From: Mycobacterium sp. ITM-2016-00316
GTDB lineage: Bacteria; Actinomycetota; Actinomycetes; Mycobacteriales; Mycobacteriaceae
NCBI RefSeq assembly: GCF_002968335.2
Contig: NZ_CP134398.1
Location: 434,001 to 498,000, forward strand
Direction of reading: 5' to 3'
DNA length: 64,000 bases
Numbering within the stretch: position 1 is the stretch's first letter; each line of letters opens with the position of its first letter. Under the pieces are notes generated by a model. The model searched no databases. It was not told the DNA's origin and saw nothing but the letters and a program-made list of their open reading frames with translations. A program made the position numbers and the translations under genes. Below, in pieces: positions 62,272-64,000 of the stretch.

Positions 62272-63536
62272 CATTCGTCGGGCGTTCGAGCGCTCAGTGC
62301 GTGGATGACATCGGAATCGGTGCGAGCGATGAAATTGTGGCTGCGGTGCGCGGAGTTGGCTTGGCACCGGTTCTCCAACCGATCGTTGTGCTGCCCACCG
62401 GAGACGTCATCGGGTTCGAGGCGCTGGCCCGCTGGCCGTCACTGAACATCCCGTGTCCTACCGATGTATTCACCTTCGCCTCCGAGGTTGGACAGTTGGA
62501 CGACTTGGACCGGCTGTGCGTGGATGCCGCGATCGATACGGCACTGGCTCGGCGGCTGCCACGCGGCACCTTGCTGGCGGTCAACTGCGAGCCGGCAAGC
62601 CCCTATTGCGGACCTGCCGGCAACGATCTGCTGGCCCGCGGACGCGATGAGCTGACATTGATGTTCGAACTCACGGAACGCAGCCTGCTCCACCACCCGC
62701 ACGCGCTGCTGGCGAAGGTGGCTGCGTTGCGCCGAGACGGATTCATGATTGCGCTCGATGATGTTGGTGCGCATCCCGATTCGTTGAGCATGCTCGATAT
62801 TTTGATGCCCGACGTGATCAAGTTGGACCTGCGCCTGGTGCAGTCCCAACCCCGGCGCGATCAAATACGAACAATCGCCGCCGTCCTGGCGCATCACGAA
62901 CGAACAGGCGCAACCATCCTCGCCGAAGGGATCGAAAACGACGATCACCTGGAGCAGGCCCTGGCCCTGGGCGCCACCCTGGGCCAGGGATACAAGTACT
63001 GGACTACCGGATCCGGTGACGTTGTTCACCGATGGTCACCACCTGAAAAGGCTCCGCCGCCCCAGCTGTTGCCGAAGTCGCCTTTCGACCTGCTCGCCAG
63101 CGACGCACCGCTGCGTACTGCTCGCAAAGAAATTCTGACGGCCCTGTCGCGGCACATCGAGGACCAGGCAATCCACACTGCGGACCCGCCGATAGTGCTG
63201 AGCACCCTGCAAGACGCTCGATACCTGACCGCGGGGACCACGCGACGCTACCTGCGGCTGGCGCAAAGATCGCCGCTGGTGGCAATTTTCGGTCAAGAGC
63301 TTCCAACGGACCTGGGCTCCGGGATCCGCGGCGTTGCCCTCAGCGAGTCAGATCCGCTGTGCAGTGAATGGACCGTGGTGGCACTGGGAGCCCAAACCGC
63401 CGTCGCGCTCATTGCCCGCGAGGGGCCGGATCTCCAAGGCGGGCCCGACCGGGACCGGCGTTTCGAGTTCACCATCACCTACAACCGCTCCCTGGTCACC
63501 GCCGTCGCACGCACGCTGCTGGACCGGATGCTCTAG
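62268..63536 (+). CDS. EAL-domain c-di-GMP phosphodiesterase with DICT-like sensory tail
   Basis: A 422-residue protein. The EAL domain (about 25-265) keeps the catalytic set: EAL at 51-53, Asn106, Glu137 (ELTERS), Asp164-Asp165 (LDDVG instead of DDFG), Lys185 and Asp187 (VIKLD), Glu220 (AEGIE) and Gln240 (GQGY). Hydrolysis of c-di-GMP is therefore likely. The C-terminal 150 residues (PKSPFDLLASDAPLRTARKE to ITYNRSLVTAVARTLLDRML) resemble the DICT sensory domain. The GTG start at 62268 overlaps the alkB stop (GTGA), which couples the two products. Confidence 0.83.
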   Translation: MTFVGRSSAQCVDDIGIGASDEIVAAVRGVGLAPVLQPIVVLPTGDVIGFEALARWPSLNIPCPTDVFTFASEVGQLDDLDRLCVDAAIDTALARRLPRGTLLAVNCEPASPYCGPAGNDLLARGRDELTLMFELTERSLLHHPHALLAKVAALRRDGFMIALDDVGAHPDSLSMLDILMPDVIKLDLRLVQSQPRRDQIRTIAAVLAHHERTGATILAEGIENDDHLEQALALGATLGQGYKYWTTGSGDVVHRWSPPEKAPPPQLLPKSPFDLLASDAPLRTARKEILTALSRHIEDQAIHTADPPIVLSTLQDARYLTAGTTRRYLRLAQRSPLVAIFGQELPTDLGSGIRGVALSESDPLCSEWTVVALGAQTAVALIAREGPDLQGGPDRDRRFEFTITYNRSLVTAVARTLLDRML

Positions 63537-63558
63537 GTGCCTCGCCGGACGGTCGATG

Positions 63559-63576
63559 CGCTGCCCCGGCGCAGCG
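63559..63576 (+). terminator. Candidate hairpin after the EAL gene
   Basis: CGCTGC (63559-63564) and GCAGCG (63571-63576) form a 6-bp stem over a 6-nt loop, 23 nt after the stop codon. No T-tract follows. It may end the alkB-EAL transcript. Confidence 0.35.
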
Positions 63577-63663
63577 TCAGTTGCTGAAAACGGCCCTGCC
63601 GTGGCGCGCGGTCGCTTAGCCTCCACATGACATCGCGTGTTGTCAGGGCGTAGGGGGTCGGCG

Positions 63664-64000
63664 TTGCAGGCTGCAGAGCGCAAGAACGTCAGATCGTTGC
63701 GGTACGTCGTGGCGGCGGTGCTGATGAGCGCGGGACTTGTCGTCGCACCCGTGCATGGGGTGGCGTGGGCCGATGACACCGGGTCGACGTCCTCGACCTC
63801 CGCCGGCCCGGATGCTGCCGGGAAACCGGATCCGTCCGACGAGCCCAAGGATCGCTCCGAGCCGGACACGCCGGATACCGACACACCCGAAACCGGAGCC
63901 GACAAGCCGGGCATATCGCTCACCGAACCGAGGACAGCGCCCAAGCGCGCGGGCTCCGGGGCCAAGCTGGACCGTGACCGGCCGCTCACCACCCGCCGGG
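63664..64000 (+). CDS. Secreted acidic Pro/Thr-rich protein, N-terminal part (runs off window)
   Basis: The frame is open from TTG 63664 to the right edge (112 residues visible). The leader is LQAAERKNVRSLRYVVAAVL then MSAGLVVAPVHGVAWADDTG: a signal peptide cut near AWA-DD. The mature start is rich in Asp, Pro, Ser and Thr (SSTSAGPDAAGKPDPSDEPK). Such linkers precede catalytic or adhesive domains in large mycobacterial exported proteins, but the domain lies outside the window. The start is supported by AGGGGGT 8 nt upstream; no ATG is suitable. Product unknown. Confidence 0.7.
   Translation, partial: MQAAERKNVRSLRYVVAAVLMSAGLVVAPVHGVAWADDTGSTSSTSAGPDAAGKPDPSDEPKDRSEPDTPDTDTPETGADKPGISLTEPRTAPKRAGSGAKLDRDRPLTTRR

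Noticed and set aside
1..64000. tRNA, rRNA or intact insertion sequence
   Set aside because: No cloverleaf with a GTTCRA-type T arm, no rRNA sequence, and no transposase or paired terminal repeats were recognised on reading both strands.

Overview
The window is high-GC chromosomal DNA from a mycobacterium, most likely a fast-growing Mycolicibacterium species. The evidence is a complete ESX-3 type VII secretion locus with PE, PPE and Esx genes, two iron boxes of the IdeR type in front of it, a PGRS-like glycine-rich protein, 13E12-type HNH and GAF-ANTAR proteins, and gene order that repeatedly matches the M. tuberculosis Rv0271c-Rv0320 region as I remember it. No rRNA, tRNA, CRISPR array, prophage or intact insertion sequence was seen.

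Layout. 1-7716: end of an SDR gene, fadE6, a TetR - alpha/beta hydrolase - D-2-hydroxyacid dehydrogenase operon divergent from a VOC-fold gene (shared perfect inverted repeat), a second TetR gene and a DUF2236 (MpaB-like) gene, with a cluster of three 30-bp repeats at 6026-6149. 7858-22354: ESX-3 in the order eccA3, eccB3, eccC3, PE5, PPE4, esxG, esxH, espG3, eccD3, mycP3, eccE3. Most junctions overlap by 1-4 bases, and two iron boxes 30 bp apart precede eccA3. 22344-33449: Rv0293c-like hydrolase, an amidohydrolase, tam, a Nudix gene, an Rv0307c-like gene, two PAP2-type lipid enzymes, an L,D-transpeptidase-like exported protein, a SnoaL-fold protein, a membrane protein, a Thr/Pro-rich Hsp70-like protein and an exported ARB-like protein.

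33465-40511: D-amino acid oxidase, HNH/DUF222 protein, and a group of exported glycan-related genes (signal-peptide protein, Tat-exported GH16, and a GH39-like gene broken by a frameshift at a palindrome). 40971-46145: signalling and stress genes (HemK-like methyltransferase with a CDGSH protein, two GAF-ANTAR regulators, a STAS protein, a haem-oxygenase-fold iron enzyme, and a DUF4235/DUF3618/holin-X membrane operon). 46364-50361: a four-gene glycosyltransferase operon behind a SigF-type promoter. Its second gene appears to have lost one G in a G5 run, which would explain a 152-nt overlap with the next gene.

50366-57695: MarR/DUF1398 divergent pair with a perfect 16-bp palindrome over the marR start; TetR, P1 peptidase and APC permease; and a zwf-GH15 overlapping pair. 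58076-64000: a small conserved-looking protein antisense to the end of an HTH regulator, a 636-residue secreted PGRS-like protein lacking a PE domain, an AlkB-type monooxygenase translationally coupled to an EAL c-di-GMP phosphodiesterase with a DICT-like tail, and the start of a secreted acidic Thr/Pro-rich protein running off the end.

How it fits together: ESX-3 is the iron-regulated secretion system. The flanking genes serve lipid, envelope-glycan and small-molecule metabolism. The 41-50 kb segment looks like a general-stress module. References to M. tuberculosis gene numbers come from remembered gene order and lengths, not from a search.
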